Shown here: positions 1 to 7,069 of the stretch, piece by piece
How positions within the stretch are numbered: the first letter of the stretch is position 1
Layout: the number at the start of each line of letters is the position of its first letter
IMG/VR virus record: IMGVR_UViG_3300045922_000418
Location: 1-31,364 of that record
Source of the DNA: a virus
DNA length: 31,364 nucleotides
Reading direction: 5' to 3' (one strand)
Notes under the pieces: generated by a model
Database searches by the model: none
Seen by the model: only the letters and a program-made list of their open reading frames with translations
What the model was told of the DNA's origin: nothing
Made by a program: the position numbers and the translations under genes

Positions 1-127
1 ACGCGTAAATTCTGCCCTAGAAGGCCTGAAGTCACCTTCCGTTGTTTTTATAAACGCCGCCTCAAGTGCCGCATCAAGCTCATCCGTAATGACACAATGC
101 AAAGTCTTAATCATTGGCCGTTTTTTA
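1..127. repeat. Direct terminal repeat, left copy
   Basis: The first 127 bases are identical to the last 127 bases of the window (31238-31364). The length of exactly 127 equals a k-mer size used by common assemblers, and the repeat cuts through a protein-coding gene that becomes complete only when the ends are joined. I infer that it is an assembly overlap of a circular or circularly permuted genome of 31,237 bp, not a biological terminal repeat. Confidence 0.95.
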
Positions 128-138
128 CTCTCTTTCAT
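1..138 (-). CDS. Ribbon-helix-helix-like small regulator, N-terminal part (continues at 31237 across the circular junction)
   Basis: The start codon is at 138-136 on the minus strand, preceded by an AGGGA ribosome binding site. The frame is open to base 1 and, after joining to base 31237, stops at 31184, giving 63 residues in total. The C-terminal two thirds (VITDELDAALEAAF ... RPSRAEFTRFVVRKGLEAL) has the layout of a CopG/Arc-type ribbon-helix-helix protein: a short strand, a helix, then a turn and a second helix with Arg and Glu. Such proteins bind DNA as dimers and often repress their own divergent promoter. The gene sits divergently from the early operon and shares a compact promoter region with it, which fits a transcriptional switch. 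Its last 62 bases overlap the RusA-like gene on the other strand. The family assignment rests on pattern only. Confidence 0.7.
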   Translation of the reverse strand, partial: MKESKKRPMIKTLHCVITDELDAALEAAFIKTTEGDFRPSRAEFTR

Positions 139-166
139 GTTTTTTCCCTTTTTTAAAAAAAACCGT

Positions 167-195
167 TTGACTAACAAACTAATATAAATTATAAC
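167..195 (+). promoter_or_regulatory. Rightward sigma70-like early promoter
   Basis: TTGACT (167-172) and TATAAC (190-195) have a 17-base spacer, about 40 bases upstream of the first early gene. The inverted repeat GTTTG-N5-CAAAC (165-179) covers the -35 box. Confidence 0.65.
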
Positions 196-216
196 AGAAT
201 ACTATTCATTGTTCAA
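188..216 (-). promoter_or_regulatory. Leftward sigma70-like promoter for the RHH-like gene
   Basis: Read on the minus strand, TTGAAC (bases 216-211) and TATAAT (193-188) are separated by exactly 17 bases. The -10 box overlaps the -10 box of the rightward promoter, so the two promoters are mutually exclusive or strongly coupled. The inverted repeat at 201-220 covers the -35 box. Confidence 0.65.
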
Positions 217-234
217 TAGTAGAAAGGAAAAAAA

Positions 235-654
235 ATGAATTTGGATGTCAAAAACACAGTGGAGGCTTTAGACGATGTCAAGGCTCAAATTGTCGAGTTA
301 AAAACACAATTAAGCGCTTATGAAGACCATCTTTTATCCTTGGTGAAAGAAGAGGCGGACGTGCATTTGTCTGATTGCGATTATGGCTGTGGAACAGCTA
401 TAGTTGATATTGAAGGCTACCGCGTTAAAGTTGAGGTATCAAAGGATGTCAAGTATGACGCCAGCGGCCTTCGCTCTTTATATGATCAAATATTGCAAAG
501 CGGTAAAGACCCAGAAGAATATATGAAGGTTAAGCTTGATGTGTCAGAAACGGCATATAAGAATTGGCCTGAACATATTCGTTCTTTCTTTGAGCCTCAC
601 CGCACGGTCAAGCAATCCAAGCCTAAATTATCTTACAAAAAACTGGGGGCATAA
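235..654 (+). CDS. Small early phage protein with N-terminal coiled coil, unknown function
   Basis: This 139-residue protein is the first gene of the rightward early operon. A strong AAGGAAA ribosome binding site precedes its ATG. Residues about 8-40 form a charged heptad-like helix (VEALDDVKAQIVELKTQL) that probably makes a coiled coil. The middle is a beta-rich stretch containing two cysteines close together (DCDYGCG), and the C-terminus is lysine-rich. I do not recognise a family. Its position, with its stop codon directly abutting the start of the Sak4-like ATPase, suggests a role accessory to recombination or replication. No signal peptide or membrane segment is visible. Confidence 0.75.
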   Translation: MNLDVKNTVEALDDVKAQIVELKTQLSAYEDHLLSLVKEEADVHLSDCDYGCGTAIVDIEGYRVKVEVSKDVKYDASGLRSLYDQILQSGKDPEEYMKVKLDVSETAYKNWPEHIRSFFEPHRTVKQSKPKLSYKKLGA

Positions 655-1326
655 ATGGAAATCAAGAAAACATCTGATGTTACCAATACCAAGATTAAAA
701 TATTGGTTCATGGACTAGCGGGCTCTGGCAAAACAAGGCTTTGTGCAACCGCCAAAAATCCAATTATCTTATCGGCTGAAAGCGGTTTGCTTTCTCTTCA
801 AGACTTTGACTTGCCTTATATTGAAATCGCGAATGTAGACGATTTAAGAGCTGCATACGCCTTTTTATCAAAAGACACGTCTTATGATTGGGTTTGCATT
901 GATTCGATATCTGAAATTGCTGAGGTTGTGTTGTCCTCTGAAAAGGCAAAAACGAAAGACCCCAGAAAGGCCTACGGTGAAATGCAGGACGTCATGATGG
1001 GGTTGCTTCGTTCTTTCCGTGATCTGGACAAGAACGTCTACTTCTCTGCCAAGCAAGATAAAGTCAAAGATGAGGCCACAGGCATGTTTTTCTACGGACC
1101 TTCTGCGCCCGGCACAAAAATCGGGCCGGCAATGCCTTACTTGTTTGATGAAGTATTTGCCCTTCATGCGTGGAAAGATGATGAAGGAAACTTACAATCT
1201 GCGTTGCAAACACAGCGTTGCGCTCAGTACGATGCCAAAGATCGAAGTGGCCGCCTTGATTTTCAAGAGCCAGCCGATTTAGACGCTATTTTAACTAAAA
1301 TTAAACAACCTAAAGAAGGAAAATAA
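655..1326 (+). CDS. Sak4-like RecA-type ATPase (single-strand annealing/recombination)
   Basis: This 223-residue P-loop ATPase has Walker A GLAGSGKT at residues 20-27 and a Walker B-like YDWVCIDSI at about 76-84. Its length and layout match the phage Sak4/AAA_24 nucleotide-binding family, distant RecA relatives that promote strand annealing during phage recombination and usually sit beside a phage single-strand binding protein. That is the arrangement here: the next gene is a DUF669 protein and the one after is an exonuclease. The start codon abuts the previous stop (TAAATG), so translation is probably coupled, with GGGGG just upstream as binding site. A simple metabolic P-loop protein is unlikely given the context. 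Confidence 0.85.
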   Translation: MEIKKTSDVTNTKIKILVHGLAGSGKTRLCATAKNPIILSAESGLLSLQDFDLPYIEIANVDDLRAAYAFLSKDTSYDWVCIDSISEIAEVVLSSEKAKTKDPRKAYGEMQDVMMGLLRSFRDLDKNVYFSAKQDKVKDEATGMFFYGPSAPGTKIGPAMPYLFDEVFALHAWKDDEGNLQSALQTQRCAQYDAKDRSGRLDFQEPADLDAILTKIKQPKEGK

Positions 1327-1329
1327 ACC

Positions 1330-1839
1330 ATGGTTATGTTACCTCAAGACTACACACAAGGCGTTTTTGACCCAGCAACCGGAGGCGGCAAACCTCTTAT
1401 TCCTGTTGGAACATATAAAGCAATGGTCGTTGATTCTGAATTAAAAGCAACAAGCTCGAACGGCTATATGCTTGTCCTTAAAGTTTTGATTGTTGATGGC
1501 GAATACAAAGGCACAGAACTTGTTGAACGCTTAAACCTTGTTCATAGCAATCAGCAAACTGTTCAAATCGCAGGGCGTACCCTTGATGCAGTTTGTGCGG
1601 CTGTTGGGTTGACCTCACGCCCCTCTGATTCATCAGCTATCCACAACAAACACTTTATGATTGAAACCAAAAATGTTAAATCTAAGGATTGGGTTGATGA
1701 CAATGGCCAAACCAGAGAAGGAACAGAAGGCACGGAAATTAAAAAGTACCTTCCATTGCCCAAATCTGGTATGCCGCCCTCACAGCCCTCAAAAGAAGTG
1801 CAAGCAACAGTCACCTCCATTGACAAATCTCCTTTCTAA
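1330..1839 (+). CDS. DUF669-family protein, putative phage ssDNA-binding protein
   Basis: This 169-residue protein has the DUF669 pattern: an N-terminal YTQGVFDPATGG, then a beta-rich body (PVGTYKAMVVDSELKATSSNGYMLVLKV ... GEYKGTELVERLNL). The tail is proline/serine-rich and ends in DKSPF, an acidic-aromatic end as in many ssDNA-binding proteins. DUF669 proteins are commonly found beside Sak4 or similar recombinases and are thought to bind single-stranded DNA. The gene follows the ATPase by 3 bases with an AAGGAAA binding site. Role assignment comes from family and neighbours, not from a measured activity. Confidence 0.8.
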   Translation: MVMLPQDYTQGVFDPATGGGKPLIPVGTYKAMVVDSELKATSSNGYMLVLKVLIVDGEYKGTELVERLNLVHSNQQTVQIAGRTLDAVCAAVGLTSRPSDSSAIHNKHFMIETKNVKSKDWVDDNGQTREGTEGTEIKKYLPLPKSGMPPSQPSKEVQATVTSIDKSPF

Positions 1840-1854
1840 AAAGTTGCTTGCACA

Positions 1855-1888
1855 GAACAGCCCCTCTTTTCCTTGGGAGGGGCTGTTC
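1855..1888 (+). other. Perfect 12-bp hairpin between the DUF669 and exonuclease genes
   Basis: The arms GAACAGCCCCTC (1855-1866) and GAGGGGCTGTTC (1877-1888) pair perfectly around a 10-base loop. No T-tract follows, so it is not a classic terminator. The right arm ends 3 bases before the GGAGG binding site (1892-1896) of the next gene. It may be an RNA-processing or stability element, a weak attenuator, or a translational control hairpin. Confidence 0.7.
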
Positions 1889-1901
1889 GCTGGAGGCAAT
1901 T

Positions 1902-2672
1902 ATGGCAGATTTAACCAAGCTAAACATCACAGACCCAACCATTCAAGCGATGAAAGCAAAGATTGTAGAGCTTCAAGACAAAAGAAGCCGCGATTATCTG
2001 GGCGCATCCTTGATCGGCAATCCATGCTCAAGGCAAATATGGTATGTTTATAACAAATATCCCAAAGCCGATTTTACAGCAGAAACGCTTTTGCGCTTTG
2101 AAGATGGTCACAGATCAGAAGATTTAACAGCGCAGCGGCTAAGGCTTGTTGATGGCATTGAATTGCACACACATAAGCCCGATGGCACTCAATATGGCTT
2201 TGTTGATTTTGATGGCAAGTTTAAGGGGCATATTGATGGGCTTATTCGTGGCCTAAAAGATTGTCCAAAGACGCCGCATATATGGGAAAACAAATCAGCT
2301 GGATATAAAAAGTTTAATGAGTTTGAAAAATGCTTGCGTGAATACGGCTCAAAACAGGCATTAAAAAACTGGAACGAGAATTACTACATTCAAGCCCAGA
2401 TTTATATGCACTATTTTGACATGAGGCGACACTATTTAACTGTTGGCTTATCTGGCGGCACTGATTACCTCGCTTGCCGTACCGAATACGATGAAGCAAC
2501 GGCTAAAATGGCGATCGAAAAGGCGAGATATATTATTGAGGCCACAGAGCCGCCAGAGAAAATATCAGAAAAGCCGGACTTTTATATCTGTTCATGGTGC
2601 GATTTTAAGGGGATTTGTCACAATGAAAACACCAAGGCCGTATCAGGAAGCCTGTTTGATTGCCCTTTTTAG
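1902..2672 (+). CDS. Cas4/RecB-like PD-(D/E)XK exonuclease with probable iron-sulfur cluster
   Basis: This 256-residue protein starts at the ATG at 1902, which has GGAGG six bases upstream. The nuclease motifs appear in order: GHIDGLI (catalytic Asp, about residue 109), IWENKSAGYK (E-x-K), and a helix QAQIYMHYF that matches the conserved Gln motif. One cysteine lies near the N-terminus (GNPCSRQIW) and three near the C-terminus (C-x2-C-x5-C in YICSWCDFKGIC). These are the four positions that hold a 4Fe-4S cluster in Cas4/AddB-like nucleases. With the upstream Sak4-like and DUF669 proteins it would form a phage recombination set, resecting ends to give single strands. The last 50 bases overlap the helicase gene. 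Confidence 0.85.
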   Translation: MADLTKLNITDPTIQAMKAKIVELQDKRSRDYLGASLIGNPCSRQIWYVYNKYPKADFTAETLLRFEDGHRSEDLTAQRLRLVDGIELHTHKPDGTQYGFVDFDGKFKGHIDGLIRGLKDCPKTPHIWENKSAGYKKFNEFEKCLREYGSKQALKNWNENYYIQAQIYMHYFDMRRHYLTVGLSGGTDYLACRTEYDEATAKMAIEKARYIIEATEPPEKISEKPDFYICSWCDFKGICHNENTKAVSGSLFDCPF

Positions 2673-4362
2673 GGATTTGGTCGAAACAAAAGATGATTTG
2701 CTTGTTGTCGCGCCAGTGGGTGCCGGCAAATCTTTAATTATTGCAGAGCTTGTGCGCCGTATGCATGAAAAATGGGGCGCGGTCAAGGTTGCGCAGCTTG
2801 CCCATGTCAAAGAGCTTCTTGTGCAAAATTGTGAGGAAATGCGCGAGCAGTACCCGACAGCTGATATTGGGTTTTATTGCGCCAAGCTTGGGCAAAAGGT
2901 TTTGCATCGTGATGTGACATTTGCCAGTATTCAGTCGATTAAGGGAAAAGCCCACCGCACGAACAGAGCCTTTGATCTTATCATTATTGATGAGTGTCAT
3001 TTGATATCTCACAAAGACGACACGATGTACCGCAAGTTTATCGCAGATTGCAAGGAGATAAATCCTAAATGCCGTGTTGTTGGCCTGACTGGAACGCCGT
3101 TTCGCTCTGATAGTGGCCGATTAGATGAGGGCGAAAACGCTTTGTTCCAGCGCGTTTCTTATGAAATACCTATTCGTTTTATGATTGATGAAGGCTATTG
3201 GGTTAAGCCTACCACCAAGAATAACAAAATTATTGATGCTTCTTTGGTTAAAACACGGGGCGGAGATTACATAGAAAAAGACCTTCAAAATCTTGTGGAT
3301 GATCCTGATAAAGTTAAAGCTTGCGTTGATCAGATATTACTAAATGGCGAGTTACGCAATAAAGCACTTATATTCACTGCCGGCGTTAAGCATTCTCATG
3401 ATGTTTGCGATGAATTTAAACGTAGGGGCGAGGCCGCGGAGGTTGTTACCGGTGATACACCTGATGATGAGCGCGATGAAATTATCGCCCGATATAAAAG
3501 CGGAGAATTCAAATACCTTGTTAATGTCGCTGTGCTAACAACCGGATTTAATGTTCCTGATATTGATATGATTGTTTTTTTAAGGCCAATGAAATCGCCT
3601 GTTCTTTACATCCAATGCCTTGGCCGAGGCGTTAGAGTGGTTTATGCGCCCAATCATGATTTAAGCACCAAAGAGGGGCGGTTGCAAGCCATTGCAAATA
3701 GCACCAAGCTAGATTGCTTTGTTCTTGACCTTGCGGGCGTTGTAGAAAATTTAGGCCCTGTAGATCAAATCGAAATTAGAAAGAGCTACACGGGAGAGAA
3801 AGAATTCGACGGGATAGGCCAAGCCCCTGTTAAGATGTGCCCTTCATGTTCTGCGGAGTGCGCGACGTCTCAAAAATATTGTTTCGAGTGTGGCTATAGT
3901 TTCTTGGCGGCAAGTTTAAGCACACAGCAAACAGATGCAATAATATTAAAACAAGATTATGAGCCACAAGAGTTTAAGGTTGATGATGTTTATTATTCAA
4001 TACACACCAAGAAAGGCGCTCCCCTTGATGCGCCAAAATCGTTAAAGGTGACATACATAACAGAGATGGGACCCTTTCATGAATTTGTTTGTTTTGAGCA
4101 TCATAAATATGATGCTGGCGATCGCAAGCGATTTGCATGGAATAAAGCCGTTGCGTTTTTCAAAGAAAGAATAATAGACGAAACCTTGCCAGTGCCGAAA
4201 ACTTGCGAAGATGCCCTTGCAATATCTGATCAATTTTTAAAGCCGGACTATATCGTGACCAAACATGATGGCAAATACTACTCAGTTATTAAGGCTTATC
4301 TTCCTGAAAAACCAATAGAAACTTATAAAGACGAAGAGCCTTATTACGAAATCCCTTTTTAG
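2623..4362 (+). CDS. SF2 DEAD/DEAH-box helicase with C-terminal zinc finger
   Basis: This 579-residue protein starts at the ATG at 2623, with AAGGGG nine bases upstream, inside the end of the exonuclease gene. The motifs are a Q-motif-like RPYQ at 5-8, Walker A APVGAGKS at about 30-37, DECH (motif II), GLTGTPFRS (motif III region), and a C-terminal RecA-like domain with TTGFNVPDIDMIVFLRP and QCLGRGVR (motif VI). A C-x2-C ... C-x2-C zinc finger follows (CPSCSAEC ... YCFECGYSF, about residues 406-427), then a roughly 150-residue C-terminal domain of unknown fold. The protein resembles RecQ/UvsW/restriction-type helicases of phage replication modules. It probably unwinds or remodels forks and branched DNA with the neighbouring recombination proteins. 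Confidence 0.87.
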   Translation: MKTPRPYQEACLIALFRDLVETKDDLLVVAPVGAGKSLIIAELVRRMHEKWGAVKVAQLAHVKELLVQNCEEMREQYPTADIGFYCAKLGQKVLHRDVTFASIQSIKGKAHRTNRAFDLIIIDECHLISHKDDTMYRKFIADCKEINPKCRVVGLTGTPFRSDSGRLDEGENALFQRVSYEIPIRFMIDEGYWVKPTTKNNKIIDASLVKTRGGDYIEKDLQNLVDDPDKVKACVDQILLNGELRNKALIFTAGVKHSHDVCDEFKRRGEAAEVVTGDTPDDERDEIIARYKSGEFKYLVNVAVLTTGFNVPDIDMIVFLRPMKSPVLYIQCLGRGVRVVYAPNHDLSTKEGRLQAIANSTKLDCFVLDLAGVVENLGPVDQIEIRKSYTGEKEFDGIGQAPVKMCPSCSAECATSQKYCFECGYSFLAASLSTQQTDAIILKQDYEPQEFKVDDVYYSIHTKKGAPLDAPKSLKVTYITEMGPFHEFVCFEHHKYDAGDRKRFAWNKAVAFFKERIIDETLPVPKTCEDALAISDQFLKPDYIVTKHDGKYYSVIKAYLPEKPIETYKDEEPYYEIPF

Positions 4363-4364
4363 TG

Positions 4365-4393
4365 TTGCAAAGTGTTTTTATCTGTATTATATT
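4365..4393 (+). promoter_or_regulatory. Sigma70-like promoter for the DUF6745 gene group
   Basis: TTGCAA (4365-4370) and TATATT (4388-4393) have a 17-base spacer, placed directly after the helicase stop codon and about 40 bases before the next start. The stretch TGTTGCAAA...GTGTTTTT resembles the direct repeats in the putative origin region (27673-27752). Confidence 0.55.
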
Positions 4394-4432
4394 ATAGTTA
4401 TTGTTTATGTTGCCAGTAAAGGAAGGTTTGAA

Positions 4433-5923
4433 ATGAGAATTCAGAAGTTAACACAAGAGCAGAAAGAATATTTGCCTATATTCCGCGAAGAATATTTGTC
4501 CGCGGCGATTGGTGGTAAGAGAATTGATCGCAAAAACTTGGAAGCGGCGATTGGTGATGCATATGCTGAGATTGGCAAAGAAAAGCCGATATTAATTATT
4601 CTGCAAAGCCCATTGCAAGCCATGATGGCCATTCAATTCATGAAGAGCTTTTGTGAAACAATTGATTTATCAAGTCCGCTATCGGATCAGCTAAAAAGTC
4701 CGCTATCGGATCAGCTACGCGCTCAGCTAGGGGCTCAACTAGGGGGGCAGCTATCGGCTCAGCTAATGGATCAGCTATGGACTCAGTTATTGGCTCAGCT
4801 ATGGGATCAGCTACAGGATCAGCTAAGGGCTCAGCTAAGTGGGCAGCTATGGGATCAGCTAAAAAGTCCGCTATCGGATCAGCTAGGGGGGCAGCTAAGT
4901 GGGCAGCTACAGGATCAGCTAGGTGCTCAGCTAAGGGCTCAGCTAGGGACTCAGCTAGGGACTCAGCTAAGAGGGCAGCTAAGGGCTCAGCTAGGGGCTC
5001 AGCTAGGGATTCAGCTAGGGACTCAGCTAAGAGGGCAGCTAAGGGCTCAGCTAGGGGCTCAGCTAGGGGGGCTAAGAGATCAGCTAGGGACTCAGCTATG
5101 GACTCAGCTAAGTGGGCAGCTAGGGGGGCTAAGAGATCAGCTAGGGGCTCAGCTATGGACTCAGCTAAGAGGGCAGCTAAGTGGGCAGCTACAGGGTCAG
5201 CTATGGGACCAGCTATGGGGTGCGCTATCAGCTCAGCTAAGAGATCAGCTAAGTGGGCAGCTAGGGGGGCAGCTAAGAGAGCGTGACATTTACGACCCTC
5301 ATTATCTTTTGGGTTCACAAGATTTATACTGGATCGCTTGGGCAAAATTTGCAGAACATATTGGCGTTAAATTCACAGGGCAGCAATCCAAACGCCTTGA
5401 CATTATGAAGCGCATTGGCTTTGAATGTGAATGGTGGTGGCCATATGATGGCATTTGCTTTGTATCGGAAAAGCCAATTGAAGTGCATTGGAATAGCGAT
5501 AATGTTCTTCACAACGAAAATGGAAAATCTGTTGCTTACGCAGACGGCTACGGCATATATTCATTTAACGGCGTTTCAGTGCCGAGGGAATGGATTGAAG
5601 ACAAGGAAAACCTAAGAGCCGACACAGTTCTAAAATGGGAAAACATAGAGCAAAGAACAGTTGGTTGCGAAATACTTGGATGGAATAACATCTTAAAAGA
5701 GCTGGGCGCCGTAACCATCCAAAAAGACGATGATCCCATGATCGGCGAGCTTCTTGAAGTAGAAATACCAGAGGTTGGCAAAAGAAAATTCCTGCGTGTA
5801 TTGTGTGGGACTGGCAGAGAGTTCGCTTTAAGTGTACCATCTCATATGCAAACAGCTCTTGAAGCAAACGCTTGGTCGTACAATATACCGCCTGAATTAT
5901 TTAACATCGAAGTAAGAACTTAA
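4433..5923 (+). CDS. DUF6745-type protein with about 50 tandem xQLx repeats
   Basis: This 496-residue protein has a GGAAGG binding site. Residues 1-80 form a helical start. Residues 81-282 are tandem tetrapeptides of the form (D/A/G/T)QL(G/R/W/S), such as DQLW, AQLG, GTQL and RGQL. Residues 288-496 match the DUF6745 pattern as I know it: YWIAWAKFAEHIG, CEWWWPYDGICFVSEKPIEVHW, LHNENGKSVAYADGYGIYSFNGVSVPREWI. DUF6745 proteins of actinobacteria and other bacteria often carry the same DQLxDQLx tracts, so the repeat is part of the family style but is strongly expanded here. Function is unknown. No catalytic motif, signal or membrane segment is seen. The next gene, with a GHNHAI motif, resembles a usual DUF6745 neighbour. 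Confidence 0.8.
   Translation: MRIQKLTQEQKEYLPIFREEYLSAAIGGKRIDRKNLEAAIGDAYAEIGKEKPILIILQSPLQAMMAIQFMKSFCETIDLSSPLSDQLKSPLSDQLRAQLGAQLGGQLSAQLMDQLWTQLLAQLWDQLQDQLRAQLSGQLWDQLKSPLSDQLGGQLSGQLQDQLGAQLRAQLGTQLGTQLRGQLRAQLGAQLGIQLGTQLRGQLRAQLGAQLGGLRDQLGTQLWTQLSGQLGGLRDQLGAQLWTQLRGQLSGQLQGQLWDQLWGALSAQLRDQLSGQLGGQLRERDIYDPHYLLGSQDLYWIAWAKFAEHIGVKFTGQQSKRLDIMKRIGFECEWWWPYDGICFVSEKPIEVHWNSDNVLHNENGKSVAYADGYGIYSFNGVSVPREWIEDKENLRADTVLKWENIEQRTVGCEILGWNNILKELGAVTIQKDDDPMIGELLEVEIPEVGKRKFLRVLCGTGREFALSVPSHMQTALEANAWSYNIPPELFNIEVRT
4673..5278 (+). repeat. 12-bp tandem repeat tract within the DUF6745 gene
   Basis: About 50 units of 12 bases with a near-constant CAGCTA core encode xQLx tetrapeptides. 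Palindromic AGCT recurs about every 12 bases. Longer blocks of about 48 bases are themselves duplicated (for example near 4964-5012 and 5012-5060). Two units have lost one codon (GGQL to GGL near 5070 and 5127), which marks in-frame slippage. Other reading frames are also largely free of stops because of the composition. Confidence 0.95.
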
Positions 5924-5943
5924 CCAAACAAAGGAAAATGAAC

Positions 5944-6291
5944 ATGACGAAAACTTTTAAGAATATTGCTGCTCAAGGTGACATGATTTTGCGCCGCATT
6001 GATTGCTTGCCAGAAGGATTGAATAAGGAAAGTCCACTAAATGGCGAATACATTTTGACTCACTCTGAAACCGGTCATAATCATGCGATCAAAGAACGTG
6101 AAGACGTCCAAGTGTATCAGTCAAATGACAATTTTTTAGCATATCTTGTTGTTGGCATGGAAAATGCGTTATTGGAGCACCACCGCTCTTACAAACAGCA
6201 TGAAACAATTGTCGTTCCTCCCGGCATTTATGAGGTTCGCCGCCAGCGGGAAGAAGATGTTTTCGGAGATATTCGTCGCGCATTGGATTGA
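5944..6291 (+). CDS. Small QGD...GHNHAI protein, companion of DUF6745
   Basis: This 115-residue protein starts at the ATG at 5944, eight bases after AAGGA; an ATG at 5938 is too close to the binding site. The visible pattern is AAQGDMILRRIDCLP near the N-terminus, YILTHSETGHNHAI in the middle and HETIVVPPGIYEVRRQREED near the C-terminus. I recall this order (QGD start, GE-TGH-H, LPPG-Y-V-RQRE end) from small bacterial proteins often encoded beside DUF6745 genes. The histidines of GHNH could bind a metal in a small beta-barrel, but that is inference. The gene directly follows the DUF6745 gene by 20 bases and is probably co-transcribed and co-functional. Confidence 0.7.
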   Translation: MTKTFKNIAAQGDMILRRIDCLPEGLNKESPLNGEYILTHSETGHNHAIKEREDVQVYQSNDNFLAYLVVGMENALLEHHRSYKQHETIVVPPGIYEVRRQREEDVFGDIRRALD

Positions 6292-6307
6292 GAAAAGAAG
6301 GTGAATA

Positions 6308-6604
6308 ATGACAATAAATCTTGATTATCTTTTTAACAGCTTTATAGCCGACGAGGAAATACAAACAGGCGATTACTACCCAGCCAAAAAAATGCTTCTT
6401 TGGCTGGGTCAGAAAGACTTTATTGGTATATCTAAATGGTTTCGCAATACACCATTAAGTTACCATAAACAAATGACCATAGATGAAATGAAAGCGCTTT
6501 TAGAGGGTATGAAAAAAGAAAACAAAGAAGTCCTGTCAGCCATACATTGGCTTGAAGGTTTAATCAAATTCAAAGAGATTGAAAATGGCTGTGAAAATAG
6601 TTAA
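6308..6604 (+). CDS. Hypothetical protein, last gene of the rightward group
   Basis: This 98-residue protein has a GGTGA binding site upstream of its ATG and starts 16 bases after the previous stop. It is mostly helical, with aromatic residues (KKMLLWLGQKDFIGISKWF) followed by a charged amphipathic helix (DEMKALLEGMKKENKEVLSAI). No signal peptide, membrane segment or catalytic motif is visible, and I do not recognise a family. It may belong functionally with the DUF6745 pair because it shares their transcript. Confidence 0.65.
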   Translation: MTINLDYLFNSFIADEEIQTGDYYPAKKMLLWLGQKDFIGISKWFRNTPLSYHKQMTIDEMKALLEGMKKENKEVLSAIHWLEGLIKFKEIENGCENS

Positions 6605-6871
6605 ATATACAAAGATGATACACAAGCTGTAAAGAAAAGCGGTGAGTGATGATGCGGCAACGGTTGCTTGGCATCATTTGGGTTGGAAACCGCAAAGGCT
6701 TTAATTTACACAAGCTATTTATAATCAGGGCCGCTCACTGGAATGAGCGACCCTGATAGCATGTAGAATCAACCAACATCACTTGGCTCTAATCAGAGTA
6801 AAGTGTAAACAGCTCTTTCTTTTTTGTCAAATAATTTTTTGTGCACCACTCTTTCCAGCTGGCATAAATTA
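6605..6871. other. Convergent intergenic region between early (+) and late (-) genes
   Basis: This 267-base stretch has no convincing gene. It holds two hairpins. At 6649-6677, ATGATGC/GCATCAT encloses an inner GGCAA/TTGCT stem. At 6724-6757 is a 14-bp stem. A 35-codon frame (6649-6756) spans both hairpins, but I see no reason to call it a gene. The tail (6800-6860) is T-rich. Confidence 0.7.
6724..6757. terminator. Strong hairpin, candidate bidirectional terminator
   Basis: The arms ATCAGGGCCGCTCA (6724-6737) and TGAGCGACCCTGAT (6744-6757) pair at 13 of 14 positions around a 6-base loop. It lies between convergent operons, where a bidirectional terminator is expected. It lacks a clean T-tract on either side, so efficient termination is uncertain. 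Confidence 0.45.
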
Positions 6872-7069
6872 TTATTTACGCTTGCTTTCTAGCGTTTCAT
6901 TATGGATGACAACCTGTTTTTGCGTTTCAAGCGTATCTTTTTTGCTTATCCATATATAATCAATGCCGTAGCATGCATCAATATATTGCTTATTCGGAGC
7001 GCAACCAACGATCACGGCGCACAAAAAAAGCGTCATCACTAAGACTGCGTATTTCTGTTTTAATCGCAT
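6872..7069 (-). CDS. o-spanin-like lipoprotein (Rz1-like)
   Basis: This 65-residue protein has a signal of the form MRLKQKYAVLVMTLFLCAVIVGC. The hydrophobic core ends in a lipobox-like IVGC, so Cys23 is the probable lipidated residue that anchors it in the outer membrane. The mature part (SKKDTLETQKQVVIHNET) resembles the D-T-x-T-x-x-Q-hydrophobic-x-x-H-N pattern of short phage lipoproteins in lysis cassettes. An AGGAAAG binding site precedes the ATG. The gene overlaps the 3' end of the i-spanin-like gene in another frame, the classic Rz/Rz1 arrangement. With that partner it would fuse inner and outer membranes at lysis. Confidence 0.75.
   Translation of the reverse strand: MRLKQKYAVLVMTLFLCAVIVGCAPNKQYIDACYGIDYIWISKKDTLETQKQVVIHNETLESKRK

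Larger units (their letters stand above)
165..220. promoter_or_regulatory. Operator-like inverted repeats in the divergent promoter
   Basis: Two perfect inverted repeats flank the shared -10 region: GTTTG-N5-CAAAC (165-179) and ACTATT-N8-AATAGT (201-220). The short word ACTA or its complement TAGT recurs at 170, 178, 201 and 217. Ribbon-helix-helix repressors typically bind such short repeated words cooperatively. That these are the operators of the adjacent RHH-like protein is inference. Confidence 0.45.

Noticed and set aside
1-127. Biological terminal redundancy as in T7
   Set aside because: The length equals an assembler k-mer exactly, and the repeat cuts a gene. Physical ends cannot be inferred from it.
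4638-5345. Long open frames on the minus strand and in a second plus frame across the 12-base repeats
   Set aside because: They exist because the repeat unit has no stop in those frames. Their products are pure low-complexity repeats with no ribosome binding site, while the main frame has a recognisable domain after the tract.
6649-6756. 35-codon frame in the convergent intergenic region
   Set aside because: It spans both hairpins, its coding pattern follows the stems, and no family or binding site supports it.
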